Below are positions 1 to 5,237 of a stretch of 5,303 nt of DNA, in pieces. Below the pieces are notes generated by a model. It searched no databases. It was not told where the DNA came from and saw nothing but the letters and a program-made list of their open reading frames with translations. The stretch's first letter is position 1. Every line of letters starts with the position of its first letter. Both the position numbers and the translations under genes were made by a program. Source of the DNA: WHTB01 sp050699035 (GTDB lineage: Bacteria > Actinomycetota > Actinomycetes > Propionibacteriales > Nocardioidaceae); the NCBI GenBank assembly GCA_050699035.1, contig JBOHDE010000251.1, positions 1 to 5,303 on the forward strand. The letters run 5' to 3'.

Positions 1-1
1 G

Positions 2-1900
2 GCCGTGCCCGCCGACGCCGTCGAGGACATCGTGCTCGACTGCGCGGCCAAGGGAGTGCACGGCCTGGTGGTCATCTCCAGCGGGTTCGCCGAGACCGGG
101 GAGGCCGGCCGGCACCGACAGCGCCGGCTGGTCGGGCTGGCCCGCTCGTACGGCCTGCGCCTCGTTGGCCCCAACGCCCTTGGCGTGATCAACACCGCCA
201 GCAGCCAGTCGCTGAACGCGTCGATCTCCACGCTGATGCCGCCGCGTGGCCGGGTGGGCTTCTTCTGCCAGTCCGGCGCGCTCGGCGTCGCCATCTTGGA
301 ATCGGTCGACCGGCGTGGTCTCGGCATCTCGTCCTTCGTGAGCGCCGGCAACCGCGCCGACGTCTCCGGCAACGACCTGCTGCAGTTCTGGGAGGAGGAC
401 GAGGACACCGAGGTCGTCTTGCTGTACCTCGAGTCGATCGGCAACCCGCGCAAGTTCAGCCGGATCGCCCGCCGGGTGGCCCGCCGCAAACCGATCGTCG
501 CGGTCAAGTCCGGGCGTACGACACAGGGTGTGCCGGTCGGGCACGCGGTCCGGGCGACGGTGGCACCGCAGGCGGCGGTGGACGCGATGTTCCGGCAGGC
601 CGGGGTGATCCAGGTCGACACGCTGGCCGAGATGTTCGACGTCGCCCAGCTGCTGGCGCACCAGCCACTGCCCCGCGGACCGCGCGTCGCAGTCGTCGGC
701 AACTCCGACGCCCTCGGCCTGCTGGCGATCGACGCCGCTGCCGCCGCCGGCCTGGTGGTCAAGGAGCCGGTGGCGCTCGGCGCCGAGGCGACCGCGGAGG
801 ACTTCGAGCGTGCCCTCGACGACGCCGTCGACGACCCCGAGGTCGACGCGGTGGTCGCGGTCTTCATCCCGCCGCTCAACACCACCGGCGAGCAGGTCGC
901 CGACGTCCTCGCCGCGGTCGGCGAGCAGTCGGACAAGCCACTGATCTCGACGTTCCTCGCCACCGAGGGTGTCCCGGAGCTGCTGCGGGTGCCCGACGTC
1001 GAAGGCGCCGCCGGCCGCGGCTCCGTGCCGTCGTACCCCGCACCCGAGGCCGCCCTGCGCTCGCTCGCGCGAGTGGTCGAGTACGCCTCCTGGCTGCAGC
1101 GTCCCGAGGGGGAGGTCGCGGCGTACGACGAGCTCGACGGCAAGGCAGCTCGCCACCTGGTCGAGGGCTGGCTGCGGGCGGACCCGAAAGGTATTCAACT
1201 CGGCGACGACCAGGTGGCCGAGCTGCTGCGGATGTACGGCATTCACGCCTGGCCGCGGGTCGCGGTGAGCTCGCTGGCGGAGGCGCAGGCCGCGGGTCAG
1301 CAGTTCGGCTGGGACGTCGTACTCAAGGCGACGGCGCCGCACCTGGTGCAGCGCCCCGACCTGTCGCACGTCTGGCGCAACATCGACACCGCTGAGGAGA
1401 TGGCCGACGCCTGGCGGGTGCTCAACGACCTGATCGACGAGCCCGACCGAGCAGCGTTCGTGGTGCAGCGGATGGCGCCGCCCGGCATCCCGCTGACCAT
1501 CACCAGCGACGAGGACCCGCTGTTCGGGCCGCTGATGTCGTTCGGCGTCGCCGGGACGCCGGCGGACCTGCTCGGGGACCGGGCGTACCGCATCCCCCCG
1601 ATCACCGACGTCGACGCCGCGACCATGGTGCGGGAGATCAAGGCCGCGCCGCTGCTGTTCGGCTACCGGGGGAGCGAGCGGGTCGACGTGGCTCGGGTCG
1701 AGGACCTCCTGCAGCGGGTGGCCCGGCTCAAGAACGACCTGCCCGAGGTCGCGTCGCTCGAGCTGGGGCTCGTGCAGGCCGGCGCCTCCGCGTGCAGCGT
1801 CTTGGCCACCAGCGGCCGGGTGGCTCCGGTGCTGGACGCACGCAGTGACTGGTTCGTCCGTCGCCTGAGCGTCCCGGTCGACGACACCCCACCCACCTGA
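2..1900 (+). CDS. NDP-forming acyl-CoA synthetase / acetate-CoA-ligase family protein, 5'-truncated by window edge
   Basis: The frame is open to the left edge, so the true start is outside; the GTG at position 5 is an internal valine. Numbering from that valine, the 631 visible residues begin inside the CoA-binding domain (GLVVISSGFAETG, 20-32). The succinyl-CoA-synthetase-like part follows, with CQSGALG (88-94), AGNRADVSGNDLL (114-126) and the probable phospho-accepting histidine H180 in VGHAVRA. A third subdomain (about 225-365) ends in PSYPAPEAALRSLARVVEYA. An ATP-grasp domain (about 400-615) has LKATAPH with K441, and DPLFGPLMSFGVAGTP (504-519). The family makes acyl-CoA from acid, CoA and ATP or GTP through a phosphohistidine. 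Many actinobacterial homologues with this 'GHAVRA' variant carry an N-terminal GNAT domain and are annotated as protein acetyltransferases; here that part is not visible. The usual late ATP-grasp ELNP-type motif reads ELGL (586-589), so catalysis may be altered. The gene is followed at once by a hairpin and is probably a separate transcription unit from the downstream operon. Confidence 0.88.
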   Translation, partial: AVPADAVEDIVLDCAAKGVHGLVVISSGFAETGEAGRHRQRRLVGLARSYGLRLVGPNALGVINTASSQSLNASISTLMPPRGRVGFFCQSGALGVAILESVDRRGLGISSFVSAGNRADVSGNDLLQFWEEDEDTEVVLLYLESIGNPRKFSRIARRVARRKPIVAVKSGRTTQGVPVGHAVRATVAPQAAVDAMFRQAGVIQVDTLAEMFDVAQLLAHQPLPRGPRVAVVGNSDALGLLAIDAAAAAGLVVKEPVALGAEATAEDFERALDDAVDDPEVDAVVAVFIPPLNTTGEQVADVLAAVGEQSDKPLISTFLATEGVPELLRVPDVEGAAGRGSVPSYPAPEAALRSLARVVEYASWLQRPEGEVAAYDELDGKAARHLVEGWLRADPKGIQLGDDQVAELLRMYGIHAWPRVAVSSLAEAQAAGQQFGWDVVLKATAPHLVQRPDLSHVWRNIDTAEEMADAWRVLNDLIDEPDRAAFVVQRMAPPGIPLTITSDEDPLFGPLMSFGVAGTPADLLGDRAYRIPPITDVDAATMVREIKAAPLLFGYRGSERVDVARVEDLLQRVARLKNDLPEVASLELGLVQAGASACSVLATSGRVAPVLDARSDWFVRRLSVPVDDTPPT

Positions 1901-1903
1901 GCT

Positions 1904-1930
1904 CCCGAGGGACCACCCCCAGTCCCTGGG
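1904..1930 (+). terminator. Hairpin just after the acyl-CoA synthetase stop, probable terminator
   Basis: Four bases after the stop codon, cccgagggac (1904-1913) pairs with gtccctggg (1922-1930). This gives nine base pairs with one bulged G at 1907, around an 8-base loop. No T-run follows (the next bases are aagaaatg), so it is not a classical intrinsic terminator. T-less hairpins directly after stops are common in high-GC actinobacteria. The right arm is also the start of a 17-bp word repeated at 2152-2168. Confidence 0.5.
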
Positions 1931-1941
1931 AAGAAATGAAC
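1925..1941. repeat. 17-bp direct repeat, copy 1
   Basis: cctgggaagaaatgaac is identical at 2152-2168. Both copies are preceded, after four variable bases, by a run of five C, so the related unit is about 26 bp. This copy overlaps the right arm of the hairpin that follows the acyl-CoA synthetase gene. Confidence 0.8.
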
Positions 1942-2112
1942 GCTGGCGCGAGCAGAACGAGCATCGACCTGTCAGCGGACCGTGGGGCCGTTCGGGAGGG
2001 GAAGTCGCTGGCCGTGTCGACGTTCGGATGTCGAAAGGCGGGAAAGGCCGCTTCGGCAGGGTCGGGAACCGGACTTTCTGCACTCTCGCCAGACCCCGCC
2101 GGGCGCGGACAA

Positions 2113-2150
2113 ACATTTCCCCGGACACGTGTACGGCGCCATCCCCCGAT
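2113..2150. repeat. Direct repeat copy A (left half only of the 2484-2552 unit)
   Basis: Starts with acatttccccggacacg (2113-2129), identical to 2484-2500. It stays similar through the following ggcgcc and C-run to about 2150, with a few substitutions and one C fewer. After this the two copies diverge: copy A joins the 17-bp repeat at 2152, while the other continues into the CCGAGGTTGC motif. The mosaic suggests modular or recombined repeat units. Confidence 0.75.
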
Positions 2151-2151
2151 T

Positions 2152-2168
2152 CCTGGGAAGAAATGAAC
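2152..2168. repeat. 17-bp direct repeat, copy 2
   Basis: Exact second copy of cctgggaagaaatgaac (first at 1925-1941), 227 bases downstream. It directly abuts direct-repeat copy A on its left and overlaps the left arm of a small hairpin on its right. Confidence 0.8.
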
Positions 2169-2189
2169 CCAGCGATCGCCTTTGGGTTC
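2165..2189. repeat. Small inverted repeat
   Basis: gaaccca (2165-2171) is perfectly complementary to tgggttc (2183-2189). The 11-base loop contains the self-complementary octamer gcgatcgc (2172-2179). It is the first of a row of inverted repeats. No function can be assigned. Confidence 0.5.
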
Positions 2190-2193
2190 CGAT

Positions 2194-2247
2194 CAGTCGC
2201 GTGTCGTGTGCTGGGCCCGACGCCGCGGGGCCGATGACACGCGACTG
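2194..2247. repeat. Inverted repeat with 12-bp perfect arms
   Basis: cagtcgcgtgtc (2194-2205) is perfectly complementary to gacacgcgactg (2236-2247). Inside the interval a second helix can form between ggccc (2214-2218) and gggcc (2228-2232). There is no T-run on either side, so a simple intrinsic terminator is not indicated. It could be a structured RNA, a palindromic repeat element or a protein binding site. Confidence 0.65.
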
Positions 2248-2258
2248 GGGGCGGTGAC

Positions 2259-2311
2259 CGGGTGCGGCGCCGGCCCCCGACTACTCGCGCCGAGGTTGCG
2301 CGTATGTCGGG
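2259..2311. repeat. 53-bp direct repeat copy B
   Basis: Matches 2499-2552 along its whole length with one substitution and one missing C. The last 38 bases (2274-2311) are identical to 2515-2552. It contains the motif ccgaggttgcgcgtatg at 2290-2306. The unit can fold on itself: cccgac (2276-2281) with gtcggg (2306-2311), an internal loop, then cgcgc (2286-2290) with gcgcg (2298-2302) around the loop cgaggtt. Confidence 0.85.
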
Positions 2312-2320
2312 TTCGGCGTG

Positions 2321-2392
2321 TTGCTCGCGACGAAGTGAACGGAATTGCTGTCTGCAGGCGCTGGTGGCAACAGTTTCGTTCACTTCGAGCAA
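2321..2392. repeat. Long imperfect inverted repeat (72 bp)
   Basis: cgaagtgaacg (2331-2341) is perfectly complementary to cgttcacttcg (2377-2387). The helix continues inward through 2342-2352 with 2366-2376, with G-T pairs and one mismatch. Outward, ttgctcg (2321-2327) is complementary to cgagcaa (2386-2392), leaving a few unpaired bases on the left side. The result is a stem of more than 20 pairs. It lies between direct-repeat copies B and C. It may be a folded RNA or a palindromic mobile-type repeat; no T-run follows. Confidence 0.65.
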
Positions 2393-2414
2393 TCGGCATG
2401 AGCAGGACCGTGCT

Positions 2415-2460
2415 AACGGCTGGGGAAGGGTGACAAATACGTCACGCTTTCCCAGCCGTT
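2415..2460. repeat. Strong 20-bp inverted repeat with 6-base loop
   Basis: Arms 2415-2434 and 2441-2460 pair over 20 positions: 18 Watson-Crick pairs, one G-T pair and one G-G mismatch (2429/2446). The loop is aaatac (2435-2440). It begins and ends with aacggctggg / cccagccgtt. It would make a very stable RNA hairpin, but no T-run follows on either strand. A bidirectional T-less terminator, a small structured RNA or a repetitive palindrome are all possible. Confidence 0.7.
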
Positions 2461-2483
2461 GTTCGAGTTCGACCGCACCTCCG

Positions 2484-2552
2484 ACATTTCCCCGGACACG
2501 GGTGCGGCGCCAGCCCCCCGACTACTCGCGCCGAGGTTGCGCGTATGTCGGG
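2484..2552. repeat. Direct repeat copy C, fullest unit (69 bp)
   Basis: This unit joins the left module seen in copy A (acatttccccggacacg, 2484-2500) to the 53-bp module seen in copy B (2499-2552). It contains the motif ccgaggttgcgcgtatg at 2531-2547 and the same self-complementary fold as copy B (cccgac 2517-2522 with gtcggg 2547-2552). Copies B and C lie in direct orientation about 240 bases apart and bracket the two largest inverted repeats. Confidence 0.85.
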
Positions 2553-2557
2553 ATTCT

Positions 2558-2580
2558 TCGCGCCGAGGTTGCGCGTATGT
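2558..2580. repeat. 23-bp direct repeat copy D
   Basis: Identical to 2526-2548 of copy C, offset by 32 bases. It carries the third copy of ccgaggttgcgcgtatg (2563-2579) but lacks the flanking cccgac/gtcggg arms. It also forms the left arm of the inverted repeat at 2561-2625. Confidence 0.8.
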
Positions 2581-2625
2581 TCGCCCCTACGCCCGTCGAC
2601 CCCGTGCATAACTGCAACCTCGGTG
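2561..2625 (+). promoter_or_regulatory. Hairpin upstream of the DUF5998 operon, candidate attenuator or operator
   Basis: The motif copy at 2563-2579 faces a diverged inverted copy, cataactgcaacctcgg (2607-2623). The first ten bases, ccgaggttgc, pair perfectly, then one G-T pair, two mismatches and four more pairs (tatg/cata). The loop is about 27 bases. The structure ends 45 bases before the ATG at 2671, so it would lie in the leader or promoter of the operon. The tgcataac segment (2605-2612) is also the only weakly -10-like stretch nearby, but no well-spaced -35 is visible. Regulation is inferred from position and symmetry only. Confidence 0.4.
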
Positions 2626-2670
2626 GGACGGAGGGCACCGTGGACAGGACACCGTGACAGACTGAGCGAC

Positions 2671-3297
2671 ATGCCTGATGCCACACCCGCCGCGCCGCAC
2701 GGGGCGACTGCGTCCCGTGCCGCAGACCTGCGCGACGCCATCGTCGCCTGCGGCTACTACCCGGCGGTCGTCTCCGACGCCGTCGAGGGTGCCGTCGCCG
2801 GTGAGGACGTGCGCGCGTTCTTCGTGCACCACGAGCCCACGTTCGACCGGGACGAGGTGCGCCGCCACCTGACTGTCGTGGTGCTCACGCCGTCGCGGCT
2901 GATCCTGGCGCACACCGACGAGCATCCGCCGGACGACCTGTTGCCCCAGCCGTACGCCTCGACGTCCACCGAGGCCGTGCCGGTCAGCTCGGTGGCCTCG
3001 GTCGTGACCACCCGGATGGTGGCCAACCCGGCGAACTACGCCGACGAAGACGCCCGCCCCGACGGTGCCGACGAGGCCGTGCTGACGGTCGGCTGGGGTG
3101 CGGTCGGCCGGATCGACATCGAGCCCGCGACCTGCGGCGACCCGGAGTGCGAGGGCGACCACGGCTACACCGGCACGATGACGGCCGACGACTTCTCGAT
3201 CCGGGTCAGCGCGGCCGCCGACGGCCGTGACGAGGTGCTCCGCCTGCTCAGCTTCGCGACCGCGCTCTCAGCAGCCACAGCGGGCAACAGTCGGTGA
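2671..3297 (+). CDS. DUF5998 family protein
   Basis: A 208-residue protein of unknown function that I recognise as the actinobacterial DUF5998 family, which is normally about 195-210 residues. Hallmarks are LRDAIVACGYYPAVVSDAVEGA (20-41), FVHHEPTFDRDEVRRHLTVVVLT (51-73), YASTSTEAVP (95-104), VVTTRMVANP (111-120), LTVGWGAVGRIDIEPA (138-153), CGDPECEGDHGYTG (155-168) and a C-terminal helix. C155, C160 and H164 could bind a metal, but this is only suggested by spacing. There is no signal peptide or membrane segment, so it is probably cytoplasmic. The ATG at 2671 was chosen because the family similarity begins shortly after it; upstream in-frame codons (such as GTG 2623) fall in repeat DNA. No clear Shine-Dalgarno sequence precedes it. 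Its stop overlaps the next start (GTGA, 3294-3297), making it the first gene of a coupled operon. Confidence 0.88.
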   Translation: MPDATPAAPHGATASRAADLRDAIVACGYYPAVVSDAVEGAVAGEDVRAFFVHHEPTFDRDEVRRHLTVVVLTPSRLILAHTDEHPPDDLLPQPYASTSTEAVPVSSVASVVTTRMVANPANYADEDARPDGADEAVLTVGWGAVGRIDIEPATCGDPECEGDHGYTGTMTADDFSIRVSAAADGRDEVLRLLSFATALSAATAGNSR

Positions 3298-4424
3298 CCA
3301 GCCCGGCGGTCGAGCTGCCCGCCTACGGTGTGGGTTCGCTCGCCGACCTGCTCCCGTCGGTCGGCGCCGCGATGGGGATGGCCGAGGCGCCCGCGGTCCT
3401 GAGCCTCCCGGCGAGTGACCGCTACGTCGTCTTGCTGGTCGACGGGCTCGGGCTCGACCAGCTCGCGGCCCATCCCGACCACGCGCCGTACCTCTCCTCG
3501 CTGCCGGTGGAGACGCTCACCGCCGGGGTGCCGACGACGACCGCGACCAGCCTGACGTCGTTCGGCACCGGGCGCCCGCCGGGCCAGCACGGGGTCGTCG
3601 GCTACAGCTGCCGAATCCCCGGCACCAACCACATCCTCAACGCGCTGAAATGGGACACGGCCGCGGTCGACCCGGTCGAGTGGCAGCCACACCCGACCGT
3701 GTTCGCAGCGATGAACCAGAACGGCATGGCGGCGTCGGTCGTCGGCAAGCGGAAGTTCGCGACGTCGGGGCTGTCACTGGCCAGTCAGCGCGGCGCGTTG
3801 TTCGTCGGGGCAGACAGCGCGGGGGAGCGGCTCGCGGCGGCCAGGCAGGCGGTCGAGTCGCCGCGCGCCATGGTCTACGTGTACGACGGCGACCTCGACT
3901 TCACCGGCCACCGGGACGGATGCGGGTCGGAGGCGTGGCGGCTGCAGCTCGCCACCATCGACTCGTTCGCCCGGCAGCTGCGCGACGTCCTGCCCGGTGA
4001 CACGGTCCTGGTTGTGACGTCCGACCACGGCATGGTCGACATTGCGCCGCCGGACCGCATCGACGTCGAGGACGAGCCCGGGATGATGCTCGGGGTCGGG
4101 CTGTTCGCCGGGGAGGGCCGGTTCCGGCACCTCTATTGCAGCGCCCGCGCCGTCGAGGGGGTGGCCGCTCGGTGGCAGGACCGGCTCGGCGACAAGGCCC
4201 TCGTACTGACCCGGGAGGAGGCGCTGGTGGCCGGCTGGTTCGGCGGCGTCGAGCGCCAGGTCGAGGCGCGGTTGGGTGACGTACTCATCGCCTGCATGGC
4301 GCCGATCGCGGTCACCTCGAGCCGCTGGTTCCCGCAGGAGGCCAAGCTGGTCGGCATGCACGGCTCGCTGACCCGGGCTGAGATGCTGGTGCCCCTCCTC
4401 GTCGACTCCGGCGCCGCCGCGTGA
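3294..4424 (+). CDS. Alkaline phosphatase superfamily phosphodiesterase / nucleotide pyrophosphatase-like protein
   Basis: A 376-residue hydrolase of the type I phosphodiesterase/nucleotide pyrophosphatase group. The two-metal site is complete: D50 in LLVDGLGLD, the probable nucleophile T83 in VPTTTATSL followed by FGTGRPPGQHGVVGY (90-104), D202 and H206 in DLDFTGH, D244 and H245 in TSDHGM, and H356 in GMHGS. In this superfamily the threonine attacks a phosphoester held by two metal ions, usually zinc. The actual substrate cannot be read from the sequence. The N-terminus (PAVELPAYGVGSLADLLPSV) matches the usual start of actinobacterial members and shows no signal peptide, so a cytoplasmic enzyme is likely. 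The GTG start overlaps the DUF5998 stop by four bases and has only weak ribosome-binding similarity, pointing to translational coupling. Its own stop overlaps the sulfurtransferase start in the same way. Confidence 0.9.
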   Translation: MTSPAVELPAYGVGSLADLLPSVGAAMGMAEAPAVLSLPASDRYVVLLVDGLGLDQLAAHPDHAPYLSSLPVETLTAGVPTTTATSLTSFGTGRPPGQHGVVGYSCRIPGTNHILNALKWDTAAVDPVEWQPHPTVFAAMNQNGMAASVVGKRKFATSGLSLASQRGALFVGADSAGERLAAARQAVESPRAMVYVYDGDLDFTGHRDGCGSEAWRLQLATIDSFARQLRDVLPGDTVLVVTSDHGMVDIAPPDRIDVEDEPGMMLGVGLFAGEGRFRHLYCSARAVEGVAARWQDRLGDKALVLTREEALVAGWFGGVERQVEARLGDVLIACMAPIAVTSSRWFPQEAKLVGMHGSLTRAEMLVPLLVDSGAAA

Positions 4425-5236
4425 GCCCGCTGGTCAGCGCGGTCGGCCTGGCTGCCCTCCTCGCCGATCGACCCCCGGTGGTGCTCGACGTGCGCTGGGC
4501 GCTGACGACCGGCCCGGACCGGGAGGCGTTCACCGCCGCACACATCCCCGGTGCCCTGTTCGTCGACCTCGACGCCGACCTGTCCGACCCGCCGGGGGAG
4601 GGCGGGCGCCACCCACTGCCGGAGCCGTCCCGGTTCGTCGCGGCGATGCAACGGGTCGGTGTGGGAGTCGACCGGACCGTGGTGGCGTATGACGACGCGT
4701 CAGGCGTGCCCGCGGCCCGGCTGTGGTGGCTGCTGCGGCACTACGGGCACCGGGACGTCCGGCTGCTCGACGGCGGGTGGTCGGCCTGGGCCGCCTGTGG
4801 TGCACCGGTCGAGACCGGGGCAGGCCGAGACGTCACGCTCGGCGACTTCGACGGACGGCCCGGTGCGATGCCGGTGCTCGGCGCCGGCCAGGCCGCCGAG
4901 GTCGCGCGCAGCGGCGTGCTGCTCGACGTACGCACTCCTGAGCGGTTCCGCGGTGAGCGCGAGCCGATCGACCCGGTCGCGGGTCACATCCCGGGTGCTC
5001 GCAACGTCCCGACGGCCGAGATCGTCAACGGGGACGGCACCTTCAAGGACCGCAGCTCGCTGCGGGAGACGTTCGCCGGTCTGGGTGAGGAGGAGGTCGG
5101 GGTCTACTGCGGGTCCGGTGTCACCGCGGCCCACACGGTGCTGGGTCTCGAGCTGGTCGGCGTCCAGGCGGCGTTGTACGCCGGTTCGTGGAGCGGCTGG
5201 ATCACCGACCCGACTCGGCCGGTGGCGACCGGCTGA
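4421..5236 (+). CDS. Two-domain rhodanese-type sulfurtransferase (3-mercaptopyruvate or thiosulfate sulfurtransferase)
   Basis: A 271-residue tandem-rhodanese protein. The N-terminal domain (about 1-130) has VVLDVRWAL (20-28), HIPGALFVDLD (41-51), HPLP (64-67), VVAYDDASGVPAARLWWLLRHYG (87-109) and LLDGGWSAW (115-123). It carries no cysteine at the active-site position, as is normal for this inactive half. The C-terminal domain (about 150-271) has LLDVRTPERFRGE (167-179), GHIPGARNVP (188-197) and the active loop CGSGVTA with C230, then LYAGSWSGW (252-260). The CGSGVT loop is typical of mercaptopyruvate sulfurtransferases such as SseA, whereas thiosulfate rhodaneses usually have CRxGxR/T; substrate use is therefore inferred and not certain. 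The enzyme passes sulfur as a cysteine persulfide, in the cytoplasm. The GTG start (GTGA overlap with the phosphodiesterase stop) matches the conserved N-terminus SPLVSAVGLAALL; no strong ribosome binding site is present. Confidence 0.9.
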   Translation: MSPLVSAVGLAALLADRPPVVLDVRWALTTGPDREAFTAAHIPGALFVDLDADLSDPPGEGGRHPLPEPSRFVAAMQRVGVGVDRTVVAYDDASGVPAARLWWLLRHYGHRDVRLLDGGWSAWAACGAPVETGAGRDVTLGDFDGRPGAMPVLGAGQAAEVARSGVLLDVRTPERFRGEREPIDPVAGHIPGARNVPTAEIVNGDGTFKDRSSLRETFAGLGEEEVGVYCGSGVTAAHTVLGLELVGVQAALYAGSWSGWITDPTRPVATG

Positions 5237-5237
5237 C

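Larger units (their letters stand above)
1901..2670. other. Gene-free, repeat- and hairpin-rich intergenic region
   Basis: This 770-base stretch separates the acyl-CoA synthetase from the DUF5998 operon. Short open frames exist on both strands but none has a recognisable domain, a good ribosome binding site or convincing codon bias. Two of them merely translate the same DNA repeat twice (the peptide TFPRTRVRR appears in both). G+C is visibly lower than in the genes, especially at about 2310-2490. The first part (1942-2110) holds nothing I can recognise. From about 2110 to 2625 almost every base belongs to a direct repeat or an inverted repeat, listed separately. No transposase fragment, tRNA or CRISPR array is seen. 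Confidence 0.8.

Noticed and set aside
1942..2151. Insertion sequence between the two 17-bp repeats.
   Set aside because: No transposase fragment or terminal inverted repeats; a 17-bp duplication is longer than most IS target duplications. It is kept only as a low-interest duplication hypothesis.
1936..2166. 76-residue open frame in the intergenic region as a small protein gene.
   Set aside because: No ribosome binding site or recognisable domain; its start lies in the 17-bp repeat and its end translates repeat copy A.
2281..2311. REP/BIME element with GTAG-type foot recognised by a RAYT transposase.
   Set aside because: A ctac/gtag tetranucleotide lies within the unit, but not at the expected 5' foot of the hairpin, and no RAYT gene is in the window. 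A generic palindromic repeat is all I can support.
2430..2445. CRP/FNR-type operator: gtgac-aaatac-gtcac resembles TGTGA-N6-TCACA.
   Set aside because: GTGA and TCAC are eight bases apart here, not six, and the symmetry is fully explained by the 20-bp inverted repeat that contains it.
2456..2480. gttcgagttcgacc as a tRNA T-arm.
   Set aside because: No matching acceptor, D-arm or anticodon arm at the right distance on either strand.
2526..2580. Short CRISPR-like array (23-bp repeat at 32-base period).
   Set aside because: Only two adjacent copies with a 9-base gap, a third 241 bases away embedded in a longer repeat, and no cas genes.
2262..2657. 131-residue open frame over the repeats.
   Set aside because: It translates the DNA repeats more than once (AEVARM twice), has no codon bias or domain and overlaps all the palindromes.
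2587..3162. 191-residue open frame on the minus strand opposite DUF5998, and similar long minus frames at 3165-3692, 3774-4361 and 4133-4651.
   Set aside because: Antisense shadows expected in very GC-rich coding DNA; the plus-strand proteins have clear family motifs and these do not.
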